From CAYOEZ01 sp964402955 (GTDB taxonomy: Bacteria > Chloroflexota > DTOL01 > DAOUCN01), in NCBI GenBank assembly GCA_964402955.1, contig CAYOEZ010000254.1, positions 1 to 6,363 on the forward strand: DNA of 6,363 nucleotides, written 5' to 3'. The translations under genes were made by a program, and so were the position numbers. The first letter of the stretch is position 1; each line of letters begins with the position of its first letter. Under the pieces are notes generated by a model, which was given only the letters and a program-made list of their open reading frames with translations, was not told where the DNA came from and did no database searches. This document shows, piece by piece, positions 5,716-6,363 of the stretch.

Positions 5716-6007
5716 TGTCGCGCGGTGCGCCGCCACGCGTGTAGGCACAAACCGCTACGGGCGGCTGGTAACATGCATCTATATGGAGCGCCACAATTCG
5801 CTCGTAACCGGGACAGACCTTTCTGCGTTATAGTGTTGTGGAAAGCATCTGACCGTTCAGGGGCTTGTTCTGGCGCCCCCGCTCGCGCTGTTTCCTTAGG
5901 TCTTCGTGCCGTGGCGCTCTGTTGTTTCGTCTGTTCTGTCATTGATCGCCCTATACTTACCAGGCATAGCACACCGGTGCGCACATATGTTTGCATGGAT
6001 GAAAGCG
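5716..6007 (+). other. Divergent intergenic region without a gene
   Basis: About 290 nt separate the lpdA promoter from the start of the secreted protein gene. Open frames cross it on both strands, but their translations are Arg/Cys-rich without motifs or ribosome binding sites. Two AT-rich hexamers resembling -10 boxes point right: TATAGT (5829-5834) and TATACT (5952-5957). Neither has a good sigma-70 -35 partner. Nothing else was recognised. Confidence 0.45.
5952..5957 (+). promoter_or_regulatory. Possible -10 box for the secreted protein gene
   Basis: TATACT matches 5 of 6 bases of the -10 consensus. It would place a start near 5964, giving a leader of roughly 20-45 nt depending on which ATG (5987, 5999 or 6008) is used. 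At 16-18 bp upstream there is no recognisable -35 (GTCTGT at 17 bp), so the call rests on the hexamer and its position only. Confidence 0.25.
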
Positions 6008-6363
6008 ATGAAGCGGAGTCGAGTTATGTTCGTGCGTTTGCTCCACGTGTTGACGGTTCTCTCCCTCATTCTGAGCCTGGCGCCCAGTTCCGTCTGGGCA
6101 GCCGCCCCGCTGCAAGCTCGCCCCGTGATCTCTATGCCACTGCAATCACCCTCTCTCGCGCCCATATCTCTCCCGGCAACTGCTCCCGCTGCACCAGTAC
6201 CCCAGCAGGAGTTGACCGCGCAGGGGCAGACGGACCTCGACCATCTACGTGATCCCCTTGTCATCTTGCCCCTCGCCGCTCCAGATGTTGCTCCAGCGCC
6301 GACGCCAGAACCATCACCCACGCCAACACCGGCGCCGACGCCGATCACCACTGGCGACGACGT
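6008..6363 (+). CDS. Secreted protein with signal peptide and Pro/Thr-rich linker (3'-truncated by window edge)
   Basis: The frame is open from 6008 to the window end (118 residues). It begins with a Sec signal peptide: basic MKRSR, a hydrophobic stretch (about 11-25, LLHVLTVLSLILSLA) and a cleavage region ending SVWAAA (cut likely after residue 31 or 33). The mature part is Pro/Ala/Leu-rich. From about residue 96 it becomes an alternating x-Pro run (PTPEPSPTPTPAPTP, 98-112), the sort of flexible linker that in secreted bacterial proteins precedes a folded or repeat domain, here beyond the edge. ATG 6008 is preferred for its compact signal peptide and a weak GGA 8 nt upstream. In-frame ATGs at 5999 and 5987 would add 3 or 7 residues without harming the signal. 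It is divergent from lpdA. The function cannot be told from the visible part. Confidence 0.7.
   Translation, partial: MKRSRVMFVRLLHVLTVLSLILSLAPSSVWAAAPLQARPVISMPLQSPSLAPISLPATAPAAPVPQQELTAQGQTDLDHLRDPLVILPLAAPDVAPAPTPEPSPTPTPAPTPITTGDD

Noticed and set aside
5712..5996. A 94-codon open frame on the - strand upstream of lpdA
   Set aside because: It covers the lpdA -35 box region and the putative promoter of the divergent gene, has no ribosome binding site, and its translation is a motif-free Arg/Ala/Cys mixture.
5725..6252. A 175-codon + strand open frame overlapping the secreted protein
   Set aside because: It lies in a different frame from the signal-peptide and (x-Pro)n frame starting at 6008, which is clearly coding. 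Its own translation has no coherent composition.
6296..6342. CRISPR-like or tandem repeat array
   Set aside because: The repetition reflects codons of the x-Pro linker (CCG-ACG-CCx) inside a reading frame; there are no unique spacers.

Overview
The window is high-GC bacterial DNA holding parts of three transcription units. I favour a member of the Chloroflexota (Anaerolineae-like). This rests only on style: a short TPR protein with GspE/MshE N-terminal-like repeats, a DUF2283 protein, and a secreted protein entering a long (x-Pro)n linker. No marker gene is present, so the taxonomy is inference.

Left unit (1 to about 3584, + strand): a radical-SAM-rich cluster. It opens with the C-terminal SPASM-type cysteine domain of a radical SAM protein cut by the window edge (1-324), followed by a small DUF2283 protein with a GTG start (389-607). 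After a 258-nt gap with no convincing gene comes a complete cobalamin-binding-domain radical SAM enzyme (866-2302). One nucleotide later a second radical SAM/SPASM gene begins (2304-3497). This last gene carries one in-frame amber codon (TAG at 3036-3038), exactly between the catalytic core and the SPASM domain, with reading frame and motifs intact on both sides. A strong G-U-compensated hairpin followed by four T (3541-3584) closes the unit.

Middle unit (5715 down to 3605, - strand): a consensus-like sigma-70 promoter (TTGACA, 17 bp, TATCAT) drives lpdA (dihydrolipoyl dehydrogenase, all catalytic motifs present). The same transcript probably continues into a 171-aa protein that joins two TPRs to two copies of an MshEN-like motif. 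The lpdA leader contains 7-nt-periodic repeats, and a 15-bp tandem repeat lies directly after the lpdA stop. The radical SAM unit and the lpdA unit converge at the terminator.

Right edge (about 5950 to 6363, + strand): the start of a secreted protein with a clear signal peptide and a Pro/Ala-rich, then Thr-Pro-rich, segment. It leaves the window before any folded domain. It is divergent from lpdA, and about 290 nt between the two promoters show no gene.

The parts most worth a second look are the radical SAM cluster with its split second enzyme, and the TPR-MshEN protein paired with lpdA. The substrates of the radical SAM enzymes cannot be deduced from this window.
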